DNA from: Odiellus spinosus
Taxonomy: Eukaryota; Arthropoda; Arachnida; Opiliones; Phalangiidae
Reading direction: 5' to 3'
Length of the DNA: 64,000 bases
Assembly (NCBI GenBank): GCA_963920705.1
Contig: OY987227.1
Coordinates: forward strand, 22,407,434 to 22,471,433
This document shows, piece after piece, positions 25,201-37,457 of the stretch. Positions within the stretch are counted from its first letter, which is position 1, and each line of letters begins with the position of its first letter. Made by a program: the position numbers and the translations under genes. A model generated the notes under the pieces. That model was not told the origin of the DNA, searched no databases, and was given only the letters and a program-made list of their open reading frames with translations.

Positions 25201-25655
25201 CGTGTTTTTTAAGAAACTTTTAAGTGAGGCAGTCAAGATTATATATGGATTATATTTTTATTTTTTTTATCATACTATAAGAACGCCATATTCAAATTTA
25301 TATAGCGTTCTTAAGAAACTTCAAAATAATAATGTAAAAAATATATAGGCAGAAGTTAATAATTATTAACTTCTGATATAGGTAATTACTTTCCCGGTAT
25401 ATGAGATAGTTTATTTCTCGAACGTAATTAACAGTAATTTTCATACGAAAGGTAGCACTTTCTGCAGTATGTACTTTTACGAAAGAGACTGCGCAAAAGC
25501 GACCTCATTACTTGACAGAACGCTGTATAATATTCACGCGACCATATGACGTAGTATTGCGGCAAAGTTACGTTTTAAAAATATCGAAAAATGTCTATTA
25601 TAAAAAAGGTATTTTTACTGTTGTATATATATCTTGAAGTTTCTTAAAAACGTGG
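25201..25655. repeat. Inverted-repeat element with perfect 24-bp palindrome
   Basis: Arms near 25201-25222 and 25632-25655 share AAGAAACTT on opposite strands. A third related segment sits at about 25309-25323. Inside, 25351-25374 is a perfect palindrome centred on AATTATTAAC. Borders are approximate. Confidence 0.45.
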
Positions 25656-26480
25656 AATATGGCTTTTTAAAATTATGTAGAAACTAAAAATATAATTCAT
25701 AAGCCTTTGAAAAAATGGTGCCAAGTGCCAACCTCACTTGAGACCACGGTCCGTCCCCCTTTCCTCCATAGTCCGTCATTAAAAAAATTTATTTAAAGGA
25801 TCTATAAGGGTGAGCTGTAAACACGCATGAATCCAATAAAAGGATTGGTTTAGAAAAAATATATATATATATCAATTTTTGAGTCGGAAGAAATATAGCA
25901 ATTTTCCAGTTATTTTTAATTAGAGGATGTTTTTTCGCTTTTGAATAGGTAGATTTTCTTAATCTTAGGATTCTTCGTATCAGTATGAGGGGGAAGATTT
26001 TCATTCACGTCAATACGTTTCATCATAATGTCAAAAGGGTTCCTTTTTATTCGGGGTAAAGGTATGTCTGTATCGGAGAAACGATGGGAGGGAGTATCTT
26101 TTCATCACATTCATATCAAGCACAAAGAAGATTTCTTGTCCCCCTGGTCGTATATACGCGGGGGCGAAGATGCTTCTTAGGCATATTTTAATAGAAATTC
26201 GTAGAATGGTTTTGTAAGCTAATTTTGAACTATTTGTAAATATAACGGATAGTTATAGGAATACTAAAATTAACAATCGCATCATCATCGAAAAAAATAT
26301 ATCATTTGATTCGGACCAAACCCCTAAATGGACAGAAAATAAAAAAATAATGTTGAAAATTGTCGCAATTTAATATTTTTTAAATTATAGTTAGTGGTTC
26401 TAGTTCACTACTCCAAAGATTTTCACGCGGAATAGCGATGGGCAGATCTAATAGTTGAATCTATAAACTCTATATACGTC

Positions 26481-26700
26481 CCACCCTTGAAAAAAGGCAA
26501 CATCTGCCGTAGAAACTGGTTCTATTTAACGACTCTTTTTGTTAGTTTCGAGGTTGGCAAAAGTATAGATAATTACTTTATATTTTAAACCAACCTTGGA
26601 AAATGGCAACATTAGCAATACAAACGGGTGCTTTTAACGGCTCTTTTTTCCGTTTCTATATTAGTGTATATGTTACTTTATAGAACCATCTATTACTATT
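26481..26700. repeat. Diverged tandem duplication, period about 110 bp
   Basis: Two adjacent copies share the order ACCTTGAAAAAAGGCAACAT, then TTTAACG-CTCTTTTT and GTTT. Identity is moderate. No coding potential. Confidence 0.5.
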
Positions 26701-26884
26701 AATCGCGTAATCGCCAAGATCCGCGGTAATCGGTCAACAAAGTTCATTAACGATTACTAGTAGGTGAATCAAAGTAAATAACTAGTTTTTCCGCTCGTAA
26801 AAGCGTTTTTTTTTGTTTTTTTTTAAATAATTTTTAACTTTCTCTGAAAGTTGTCATAACATTAATCTATGGTCAGTTTCGTCG

Positions 26885-27010
26885 TTAAAGTGAAACTTGG
26901 AGCTAAAAATAGAACAGCTTTTTAATTTATTTTCGGAACCACCATGCCAAAAACATATTAGAGAATTTTTAGACATTTTTCTGGTGTTAAAATAAATTTC
27001 TATAAAAGTA
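26885..27010. repeat. Partial copy of TTAA-target MITE family C
   Basis: Begins at a TTAA and runs through AACTTGGAGCTAAAAAT, TTTATTTTCGGAA and CACCATGCCAAAAA, matching one arm of the complete copy at 29914-30473. The other arm is missing. Confidence 0.55.
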
Positions 27011-27709
27011 AACATAAAAGTAAAAGTATTCTGGATCAAGCACTTTCACGATAGAGACCGAACGAAATGAAACCTATCACGTGTTAGAATGCGCGAGAAT
27101 GCGTTGGCTCTATAATGGCCACATGACCTTAGTGATGACGTATGTAGTATGCCGATAATTTTGTTTTAAAAAATATCGAAGAAGATGGAGATTATATAAT
27201 TAAATAGTTTCTTAGTTATATTCCATTTGGAACAGAAGAAAAAAAATCTTTGACAGCATCACTTTAACGAGTGGATTTAGCGTAAAATGAGAGACACTGT
27301 AAATGTATCAAAGCATAAACTTGGATGTAACGTATACACATACTTTAGTGAACTTCAAGAATATTAAATTTTATTCCAAATGATCCGCGATCTAATTAAA
27401 AGCGAGCTCTCTGGGGGATGCGGTACGGAAACTGGGAAGTGCCAAGTGAAAATCACCATTCCCAAATATTTGGATTCAAATATCTCTCTAGCAATGAAAG
27501 GACTTGGATCATGCTCGTCTAAGATTTAATATAGATATATAAAGAAGGTAAAACCTTGGACTAATTAGAGTATACTCTAATTGGAGGAGAAAATATGGCT
27601 ACTCTTTTCTTTTCCATCTTTTTCGGTGAATACGCGAATCCAATGAGAATGAGATGCTACAGTGATGTAAAACGGCGAAATAATGTCGTTTTTTAATTGA
27701 AAACTTAAT

Positions 27710-28448
27710 CAGGGCTGCCACAGTGTTTTAGATTCAAATTCCCTGACTTTTTTAGAATTTCCCTGACTTTTTCCATCGATTTTCCCTGATCGTTTCATCC
27801 AAAACTATCCAATTTTCAACCTTTTATATTATTTGAATATATTCAAATTTCTCTGTATTTCCCTCATCCGATATATTTTTCTTAAACACTACAAATTTTG
27901 TGTTCGCCAAACTTCGTTTTTCAGCTCGTTATACATACCAGAAGCCGATGAAACCCTCCTTTGAAGTCTACTACTCCAATGTTCCATATAGCGCTCCTCT
28001 CTGTATGGGTAAAATTCCCAATTTTACAAGTTAGAAGGGGTCCTACTTCATCCCCCCTGTCTACGGAAAATTGGAAATTCTCTCTCTCCACAAACGACGA
28101 CTTTTTTTTTGATGAACTCCAAGGGTGCTATAGATATTCGCTCGACGAGCTCCCGCTCCGAAAACATCTACCGTTAGGAGGCGTACGAATCGCGCCTTTT
28201 GAGAATAACCCATACAGAGAGGGGTAGACAAGACCCGGGAGTAATAGACTTCAAATATTTTCTGCAAACAACGATTGTATTTACCTGGCTTTTTAAAAGA
28301 TCTTTAAATTCCCCGACTTTTTCCTGACTTCTTAAAATATTTCAAAAATTCCCTGACTTTTCCGGTTAATTTTCAAATTCTTTGACTTTCTGGTTAATTT
28401 TCGAATTCCCCGACTTTTCCCTGTTTTCCGTGACCTGTGGCAACCCTG
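27710..28448. mobile_element. CAGGG-ended MITE with a nested element
   Basis: The ends CAGGGCTGCCACAG and CTGTGGCAACCCTG are near-perfect inverted repeats. The flanks CTTAAT and CTTAAC fit a 6-bp target duplication with one later change. The arms repeat the phrase TTCCCTGACTTTT several times. A second element sits in the middle at 27960-28255 with its own ends TTTGAAGTCTA and TAGACTTCAAA and inner inverted copies of CTCTCTGTATGGGT, so the outer element was itself a target. Confidence 0.75.
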
Positions 28449-28803
28449 CTTAACGATTTTCTACATATTGAAAATGGGTCCTTATCAATTAAAATAATTT
28501 TTATCCTGACCTTTTCCTTTAATGTATAACTCGAAAAACTGATACAAGTAAAGGACTCGAGGAAAACGATAGAATAATTAAAGTCGAGGGGAACGTGGGT
28601 GCATAGCCTGGCTCTGATGAAATAATTAACGGTCAGCCAAAATTACGGATGATTAATACGAATCGACGAAGTTTAAAGAAAAAGTCTCATAACATATTTT
28701 TTCGTAACTCAATTGAAGCTCCAAAACATGTTATATATTAAATTAAATTATAATTAAATTGTTTATAGATCAATTTTAATTTACTTGAGTAAACTAGTGT
28801 TAA

Positions 28804-29236
28804 AGGGAGAATGCAACCTAATTACAAGTGATTTTTTATCGATTCCTTATCGTTTAAATAGGCCTAATCCACCGATAAAAAGTTTGCAATACAAATATTA
28901 AACTAGAAATAAATTTAAAACTTACCCTGAAAATAGGCTTAGCGGGATTCATGGAGATCCTGAATCGCGTCCGTGTAAGGTCTAGCGACCAATGAGCAAA
29001 GGCCCGTCGTTCACGCGAGATCTCCACGAGACTTACGTAGCGTGCGATTGGTAGCTAGACCTTACACGCGAGGAAATCAGGAGCTCCATGAATCCCACTA
29101 AGCCTATTTTCAGGGTAAGTTTTAAATTTATTTCTAGTTTATTATTTGTTTGTAAATTTTTAAAATAGTGGATTAGGCCTATTTAAACACTAAGGAATCG
29201 ATAAAAAATCACTTGTTGTTAGGTTGCATCCTCCCT
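28804..29236. mobile_element. TTAA-target MITE, family A, copy 2 (full length)
   Basis: TTAA flanks at 28800-28803 and 29237-29240. Ends AGGGAGAATGCAACCT and its inverse with one change. Inner palindromic arms contain AATAGGCTTAGCGGG and TCATGGAGATCC with partners on the other side, and a GC-rich centre with GTGTAAGGTCTAGCGACCAA inverted as GGTAGCTAGACCTTACAC. Confidence 0.85.
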
Positions 29237-29913
29237 TTAATAAAGCCATTATTATTATACATTACACCAATATCGTTCAAAATAAGTCTAACAAATGATG
29301 TTCTATCAGATGCAGATAAATTGAGAAATTTCAATTTCTAAAGCAAAATAGCGAGCTTGGTGCGAGATCAATTTAAACGAGGCCAGAATCGAGTTTTACT
29401 TTGTTTTTTAAAAAGGGCGATATTTGTAAAAGGAACTAATTGGTCCCTATTTTAGAAACTTTGGTCACAATTTTCACCTAATATTGCTTGAATAGGTCAC
29501 TTATTTAATTTTTATTCGAGGCATTTTGGGTGAGAGCTCAGACACTTTTCAATATGGTTCTTTGCCTTTAAAATTAAGGCCGCGTATATCATTTACAGAC
29601 TATGGAGGAGGGGTTATATAGTCTCTAGCATTGTCTGGCAAAATAATTATTTATCTTTCTGTATGATATAAGGACCCATATTTTAGAGTATAGCCTACTA
29701 ATAATGGTATCGTTCCCCGAAATGCCGGGTAGACGGGGTCACGAGAGACTCTTGACGACCCTGTCCGAAAGTATATATATGTATATGTATAGCAAATAGA
29801 AAGGATTCATTTTGGTTGAAAATATTTTGCATTAGCCAAATGCGATTTTAGTGTTCAAAATCGGAATGTTTAGTGGGTAGAGTTCAAATTTATTGTAGAA
29901 ACGTAATAATTAA

Positions 29914-30473
29914 AGGGAGACTTGATGCTAAATATTTATTTTCGGAATCACAGTGCCAAAAAACGTATTTTAGAATTTTCAAAACAATTATAATTGATAA
30001 AATTTGAATAATAGGAGATACAAATTCGGATCAATCATATTATTTCAGACTTAACAGCGCTTGTAATGTCTTAACATTAAAAGAATAGGCCAGCGTTTGA
30101 CGCCTAATACCCTCTTCAGACGAGACCTAATTAGCCGTGGTTTGATCAGATTTAAGTAGCCTTTTCAGTTCAAAAAAACCTCGGTTAATTGTGATAAAAT
30201 CTCGGTTAAATCTAATTAAAACGGCTAGTTACGCCTCGTCTGAAAAGGGTATAAGACGTTAGCCATGAAACGCTGGCCTATTCTTTTAATGGTAGGACAT
30301 TAATGATTGGTCCGAATTTATATTCAGTTTGTAGAAATTTTGCCAAACCTTAAAATTTAATTTAATCACCAAAAATGTGTCTAAAAATTGCGAAAAATCT
30401 TGTTTTTTTTTTTGGCTTGGTGATTCCGAAAATAAATTCAAAAGCTGGTTCATTTTTGGCTCCAGGTTTCCCT
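29914..30473. mobile_element. TTAA-target MITE, family C, with nested TA-target MITE
   Basis: TTAA flanks at 29910-29913 and 30474-30477, ends AGGGAGA and an inverse ending TTTCCCT, arms carrying TTTATTTTCGGAATCAC and AGAATAGGCCAGCGTTT with inverse partners. The centre is interrupted at 30110-30249 by a 140-bp element that starts CCCTCTTCAGACGAG and ends CTCGTCTGAAAAGGG with TA on both sides. Without the insert the host would be about 420 bp and nearly palindromic. Confidence 0.8.
30110..30249. mobile_element. TA-target MITE nested in family C
   Basis: 140 bp, TA at each flank, ends CCCTCTTCAGACGAG / CTCGTCTGAAAAGGG, inner arms GTGGTTTGATCAGATTTAA and inverse. It is the shortest, cleanest copy of the family also seen at 14512-14998 and about 36307-36433. 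Confidence 0.8.
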
Positions 30474-30477
30474 TTAA

Positions 30478-33400
30478 AGTTTGACGCTTATGAACCGTCT
30501 TCGTCCCCCTGGTATACTACGAACTCTTTCGGCCCATTCGCGACTACATAAACATATTAAAAGAGTGAAAGGAGGAGAAGGAGAAATTTTGTAGTATATA
30601 GCACATCTTAATTTAATCAGTTTTGGTTTGGAATAGTGCATGGCCGGCAACTGTATCGTGGAAAAGACTCGTTATTCTTGGCACTCGCGTAACGTATATC
30701 AACCCAATTTTACAGTTAAAGAGGGTTAATTAATATTTTTCACCATTTTTAATTCAAAATGGGTTCTTTGGCGCCTAAATTTTAAAGGAATGGCGACAAC
30801 CGAGTGATTTTTAAATTTAATATTTTAATTTCACTTGAAAATATTTCACAGATTTCTCGTGCAAACCATTTGCAATTTGAGTATAATTCCTAAAAGGGAA
30901 ATTGCAAACTAACAATCCTGTTTTTGATAATTTAGGGCTGTAGAGAAGAATCGCGTGACTATAGTTAGTGATTTATCGAAATATTTTAATTGAGTAATAC
31001 AGTTTAATCTCAAATTTAACAAAAAGATGAAACTTCAACCACATTTTTATCAATCAAAATATTTTCGAACCTGTAAAAGTGTTCCAACAGCCGCGCTTCG
31101 GTGCTCAGAGCAAAGCCGACATCCAGTGTATATCGGGGCCCTTAGAGAATACCATTTCCACGAATGGAGAGCTCCGAGTCGGATAATGAAAAACTTAGGA
31201 TATTGTTAACGAGTCTTTTTTCAGATAAATTAATTGTTAATATAAAACCACAAATTATATAAACAGACGCATCAAAAATGGATACGAATTATCCGGAGAT
31301 AAAATTTTAAGCTTGATTAATAAACAAATTACGCGTTTATTCAAGCTTCACCAACTCTCGAAGACTCTCTCCCGTGGTGAGAGTTGTTAACCATTACTAA
31401 TGTTGTAAATGGCTACTAAATGACCACGCTCTCTCGCAACTTTACTAATCTATTGTACTAATGTTTCTTTATATTTCAGTAGCGTTGTCGAATTAAATAA
31501 ATTTTCATCAAAAATGAATTCTAATTATTACTAGTACTCAATTATAATTTATAAAAACAATAATCCAGGTTCGAAACCTAGCGGGGCCAAAGTAGAAAAA
31601 TTATTTGATGGATGGATGCATAGAGGATGAGGTGACTTGACTTTTGACAGCAAGAGCCTACACCCTCGGCCTACACCACTATAGGGTGGTGTGACTAAAA
31701 AAAAGTTATACTATGAAATGAGTTCCGGTGCTCGACAGCTTCATCCAAACTATTTTTCTGTAGTATTATGGTAAATCTCGCTCTTTAGCAAAGAAAAAAC
31801 ATTTGCAAGAAGTTTTGGGGGTGTAATATACCTCGCAATATATAGAGTAGGCGTCCAGAGAAAGCGGGAAGAAGATAACCAATAGAAATTTCGGGAAAAG
31901 TCAGTTTCCATGGAGACCAAACTTTTACGGACAAATGAGAAGAGTCTATGACGAAACTCCGAAGAGAAAATAAAACCCAAGGAGGTAAGATTAAACGCCG
32001 AATTCGGGACCATTTCGACTGAGGTGGTTATCCCGAATAGTCCCGTTAGTTTTAAAGCATCCCGCCAAAAAAAAAAGTACAGGGAGACAGGAGTAACAGG
32101 CAACAATCTGGAAAACTTAACTACACACTTAGCCACTTAAACTGGTAAGTTTTTCAAGGAATTCTTGTTTAAACTTTATTTGATTAATATTCACCTTAAA
32201 ATAACTTCCCCGTGCCCATTTCTCATTCAAAATGATTAGATTTACCTAAGTCCCATTTGACACAACGTAACCAATAACCTAATCCATAGAAATAAGACAA
32301 TTCACTTGGTGAATAGGAATTGGGGAAAGCACACTCGGGAAAAATAGAAATAAATATTTTGGAGGAAAGATAACGATTCCAAGGAATTGGGATACCTTGG
32401 GATTTCGAAATCGTATGTGTAACAGACTTATACTAAGTCCTGTATAGCTTATGTTCAAGGATGGCATTAAAAAACGCTATTAACTTGTACGAGAAGTTGC
32501 TTCAAAAATATAGAACAAGAGAACAATAATATGTAAAAGATAAATTCACGTAACTTTTGTTAACTACGAAGATAACTAAGAAATATAGGATTCTTCTGGT
32601 GAAATCATAGGATTTTATAGAAATTATATTACCTCTTGAAGTCCAGTACCTGTGAGAATAATTCGACACATCATGTTTTTCAAATTATTTTCAAAAGTAA
32701 GAACTGATTCGTAGCTAGCACTTTTTTTGTAATTGACAAAATTACCAAAAAAAGAAAAAAAAAAAATAGGTAAAACAAAACTTTATGCTGGAAATTGAAA
32801 TATTTCTATCGACACTAAGAATTTAATTTACTTAATTTAAATAATGAGGCTAGAAGGTAAATTATTCGCTCAGCGATTTCAGAACAGACAGGTCTGGAAA
32901 ATTCATAACGTCACCAAACTGAACTTATAATTACCTACTTCCTCAAGGCTATTAACTTTTGGGATAACGTATGCTATTTAGAAATAAGTATTGATTAATA
33001 AAACTTATCATAAAAAATTCTCGTTAGTTTTTAATTAATTTTTGAAGTCGTCATTTTTAGATTTTACAGGAAGTTTTAGTTTACAAAGGTCGAGGAGGCT
33101 CTTTTAATACCTACTTCAAAATTTCATTAAAAACTAAAGAGTATGTTTTGGTATGTTTTATCAGAATGCACGGAGCCCATACCATAAAAAATTCCTTAGA
33201 GGAAATATAGGATTATACAGGACAAAAAATAGGTTTAATAGGATAATATAGGACGAAAATTATCTCTGATGTAAAATGATTCTGAAGTTAATTAACGTTT
33301 AACGATAAGTTTAAATTGCAAAGGGGAGTTTCTGTATTAAGTACTTTCACGAAAAAGACCACGCGAGTGAGAACAGTATAACGTGACAGAACGCGTGAGA

Positions 33401-34970
33401 ATCAACTGTCAGGGTTCGTAAAAATTTTGAAAGTTAATTTCCCCGACTTTTCCAGACTATTTTTAAATAATTTCCCACCAAAATCTTTAAAAAAAAATAA
33501 AAAAATAAAAAAAAAATAGGGAAATAGGGGATTTTTCAGGCTAGAAATAGGGTGAAATAGGAACCAAAATTTTTAGCAAATAGGAACCAATTTAAGAAGA
33601 AATTAGATCTTTAATTTTAACAAAATATTTTTTAAAGTAAAACCATTTTAGCAAACCTGACTTCAATTTTATCACATTTTTTCAATATATTATATCATAC
33701 TGACTTTCTCGCTGTCAGTTTTTCGACTTAGCATAAAATTTGGGTTCAATATTATAGGACGACGGTACTTTTAACCAAATTTACTAGAAATATGGTGATT
33801 TAGGGACCAAATCACGATTTTATGGTGGTTTAAGGACCTCAAAAAAAAGTAGGGGTTTTAGGTATTTTAGGGACCTGGTAGGAGCTCTGAATTGTTAATA
33901 TTGTACGTGAATTTATTCACGTCGACAACTGGACGGCTATTCCCACTTTTTATGTGACATAGTTTATCAATCTGAATCTGTTTGAGCTTATTTCAAATTC
34001 CCTGACCTTTGGGCCAATTTCCAAATTCCATGATTTTTCCAGGTACTAATCAATAACGCTGACATAAATCCTTGACATAAAATGAGAAGGATAAGGCCCA
34101 AACTATATCAAATTAACGTTAATTCTTTCACTACTTCATGCTTCCTTTAATTAGTCGGCGATATAATAATTAGGTCAGTAATAAGCGATAGATAACAAGC
34201 TTACTAGAGGTACTCTTTTCTCCTTTTATAGAGAAATAATAACCCTGATTAAAAATACTTTTTTTGGCGGAAGAATTGTTTTAACGAAACTTGACGGTCC
34301 TCTTAAGGGAAATGAGTGTCTGGAGGGACTCCCTGGGCTCCTTAGAAACCGCGCCCCAAACCACAAATAATTAACGAATGACCCCACAGCACGTTTCGTG
34401 CCGAGCTGATGAACTGTGAGGTAAAAATTCGTGACCGTAAACACTGCGCGACAAATACGTGCCTCTAAAACGAGATTCCTTTTTTCTTTGGTTGTTGAAA
34501 ACCAAAGTTTCCCTTGCGGGTATGTTGTTGATTAATTAAAATTAAATTAATTATTTATTCTCGTTCAATACCCGATATTACAAGCGCCAGCACGATAAGA
34601 GCTACGAAAATACATCCAATCAAAGCTACATATACGCGGCTTTATAACTCGTTTAAAATTACTTTTAATTAGATATTGGTTGATTTCGTGAATTGGACTC
34701 GAAATGGAGACTCAAGAGACTTATACTATAACCATTGTTTTGAAAATTGTATTAATTAAATAAAGAATAGATTCAATAGAACGGTGATTACAGAGTTAAA
34801 ACTTTGGGCGAAGCTGTCTACATCGAAAAGAGTTGATCCCTAAATTTTTGGGGCCTTGGTTTTATCATCTGTCACATAACTTAAATCAGGACCTCAATAT
34901 AAAATTTTATTAGGTCATTTACTAGTTATATTTCACTAGTTTTAGATCGTAATAAAAGAAAAAATAGTAA
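30478..34970. other. Gene-free stretch with decayed repeats
   Basis: No exon supported by conservation or splice phase. From about 33409 to 34050 there are scattered copies of the phrase seen inside CAGGG-ended elements (TTTCCCCGACTTTTCC, TTCCCTGACC), suggesting one or two decayed copies. GC-richer patches at about 31840-32050 and 34290-34460 are unexplained. Confidence 0.35.
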
Positions 34971-35486
34971 GGGTCATTTTTGGGTTTTTGCTCAATTTGT
35001 AGCCAATGGCGAGGCATCCTTTTCGAGTGGCTCATGTCAATTTTATTGTTTGAAATTAATGATCGGAATGTCTACTTTCTAACGGTACATTAAGTTTTAG
35101 TCTAGGAGATTCTAGTGAAAAGTTACGGCTATTTAAAGATAGGGATCATTTTTGGCCTTTTGGTCAATTTGGATCCAGTGCCGAGGCATCCTTTTCGAGT
35201 GGCTCATGTCAATTTTATTGTTCGAAATTAACGAACGGAATGTCTACTTTCTAATAGTACATTAAGTTTTAGTCCAAGAGATTGTAGTTAAAAATTACCA
35301 CTATTTAAAGATATGGGACTTTTTTGGTTTCTTAGCGAGGCATCCTTTTTGAGTGACTCATGACACTTTTATTATTTCAAATTAATGAACGGAATGTCTA
35401 TACTTTCTAAAGGGACAGTCCGTTTTTGCCTGGGTACTCTAGGAGATTTGTAGAGAAAAGTTAGTTCATTTTAAGATTTCAATCAA
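34971..35486. repeat. Tandem satellite, about 3 units of 172 bp
   Basis: Units start near 34971, 35142 and 35315. Shared landmarks are GAGGCATCCTTTT, GAGTGGCTCATG, CGGAATGTCTAC and ACTTTCTAA at nearly constant spacing, followed by TTAAGTTTTAGTC. The third copy is most diverged and a fragment of a fourth (GTGCCGAGAGTTC) may follow. Confidence 0.8.
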
Positions 35487-36306
35487 GTGCCGAGAGTTCT
35501 TTTCCAAATTTCATTATTATAAATTAATTTATGGTTAATTTCTTAAAGGGAATAGAATCACTCATATTTGCAGTCCCCCATTAATTTTAAAGGTTTGGAG
35601 GTTGTATGCCTAATTATCTGTGAATTTTAACACTGGTTAGTTGTTCGTAAGATATTTTTTGGGAAATTATGTATTATTAATTACTATATCATGCCGTCAG
35701 CTAGCTTTTAATTTGTTTTAAATTCATGCTATTCTACCTTTAAAAAATTTGCAATGTATATATATAATTTTCGATGTATAATATACATATATTAACGTTA
35801 ATTAACATCATGTTACGCTATATAATATATTAGATAAAACTATATGCATTTCACGCAAAGTGTGGAATCAAATGGCATCGACAAAAAAAAATATTTTATC
35901 AAACATCCTAGCTGTTTAATTCTAGGTATCGTTCCTCTTAGACCGCGAACAGACATTAGAATAGGATGTTGCCTAATAAGGTCATTTCGAAAACGATAAG
36001 AAACCAATTTATATCTCCAATTATTTCGAAAGATATTTATATCTAAGATTGTTGGCCATATTTACGGGAAAAATCGATAGATTTTATTCCGTACCGAAAA
36101 GAGGGATTACTAAAAATTGGTTACTGGAGGAGTAATTACCGAACTAGGAGCAGCGGTGAAAGAGCATGTCAGCCCGCTTACAACAAAGAATGAGCTGAGT
36201 AAAGTCTATACTTCAGGATATTTATAAGACAAATTATATACTCGTGGCCCACATCTCCTGGGACTAAGACGATGGAAGAAAAAAGGTCCCTCTATACCTT
36301 CGCTAG

Positions 36307-36433
36307 TGGTCTTTCAGAGAAGTGGTTTAACCAGATTTAACCGAGGTTTATTGAACTGAGAATCTGAGAAGGCTATGTAAATTACGGTTAAATCTGATTA
36401 AACCACGGCTAATTACGCCTCTTCTGAAGAGGG
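36307..36433. mobile_element. TA-family MITE, decayed copy
   Basis: The right end CTTCTGAAGAGGG and inner arms GTGGTTTAACCAGATTTAAC and ATCTGATTAAACCACGGC match the element at 30110-30249. The left end is diverged and the left border is approximate. Confidence 0.6.
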
Positions 36434-36482
36434 TGATAGTGTCGGAGTAATTAACAGTGACTATTGATACATTTCACGGCTA

Positions 36483-36656
36483 TTTTGAACAATAGTCCCC
36501 GGACGCCATTTTGTTTTATTTATTTTTCTATTTTCCCCACAAAAAGTGAACATTGGGTTAGGTTAGGTTAGGTTAGGTTAGGTTACGTAAGGTTTAGGTA
36601 AGGTTAGGTTAGGTTAGGTTATATAGTGAATGGCGTCCGGGGACTGTTGTTCAAAA
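36483..36656. mobile_element. Small inverted-repeat element enclosing TTAGG repeats
   Basis: 28-bp inverted ends (36483-36510 and 36629-36656) share AGTCCCCGGACGCCATT with one mismatch elsewhere. Between them a GGTTA array of about a dozen units (36556-36620, two units broken) fills much of the core. The TTAGG pentamer is the arthropod telomere unit. The second TTAGG site in the window (24094-24116) is also inside an inverted-repeat element. Confidence 0.75.
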
Positions 36657-36832
36657 TTGCCCATTTCACTAAGAACATGTACGTCTACGTGAAGCTTCAA
36701 GCTATATATAGTTTCAACAATGCTTCTCAGGATTACCTTTCATTTCTGGTCAGTGATTACCAGAAGCGCGAGCGTGGGCTAATGTAAGCCAGAAACTTGT
36801 TAGGTGACAAACCAAATCCCTGACTAGTTACA

Positions 36833-36958
36833 TTTGACTGTACATGTACTAAAATGATTAGGCGTAATCTTTAAAATCTTTAAAGTATAGATAGTTAAAA
36901 TCACTGATTACCTTTAAAAGTGCTTAATTGATTACGCGTAATCTGTAATTGGTGTACA
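36833..36958. repeat. Dispersed repeat with GTGTACA end
   Basis: Opens TTTGACTGTACATGTACTAA and closes GTAATTGGTGTACA; the segment at 25029-25117 has the same order of motifs, including GATTAGG and GCGTAATC. Confidence 0.5.
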
Positions 36959-37449
36959 GGGAATCCCAGAGTATTTAGCCCCTTGATTCTACCTGAAAAA
37001 CTAGTTCCCCTTCATCGCTTTCATTGCCCCCTTTTAAAAATGTTCATAAATATGTAATAGCTCGTAATGCATCAGATTTCAGAAATAGGATCTAAAAATG
37101 TAATATATACGAAACTGTCTGAAAATGATTCCTTTTAAAATAAAATATTTTAGCTGAATTTCTACGTGATTGAAAATAGTTTTTAAGCGAACTGAAATAT
37201 TTATGGAAATTTCTTACATGTAAGGCTTATTCAATTTTCCCATATACACAATCGAGTTTAAACAAACCCTTATACAAATTCCAATCCTCTCTACTCTCCC
37301 AAATCAAAGTACTCTAGCCGGAAGAGAAGTTTTAACCATGTACAAATATTTGCCACCCAGCCCTGCCCATCACTTGTACAAAAAAACAGAGCACGGAAAA
37401 GAAAATGTTGAGGAAGGCGCCCAGAAAACAAGTTAGCTGTTGTAGGACT

Positions 37450-37457
37450 TATATAAG
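37450..37457 (+). promoter_or_regulatory. Candidate TATA box for sulfakinin
   Basis: TATATAAG lies about 400 bp upstream of the sulfakinin start codon and 390 bp upstream of the acceptor that opens the coding exon, leaving room for an untranslated first exon. The donor of that exon could not be fixed. Inference only. Confidence 0.35.

Noticed and set aside
31565-31585. A tRNA T-loop-like GGTTCGAAACC
   Set aside because: No acceptor stem, D arm or anticodon arm at the required spacing could be folded around it.
31750-32136. 128-residue minus-strand open frame
   Set aside because: No recognisable domain, no splice-linked neighbours and no codon pattern like the real genes here.
36556-36620. 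A chromosome end marked by TTAGG repeats
   Set aside because: The array is short, interrupted, enclosed by inverted repeats, and flanked by unique sequence and genes on both sides.
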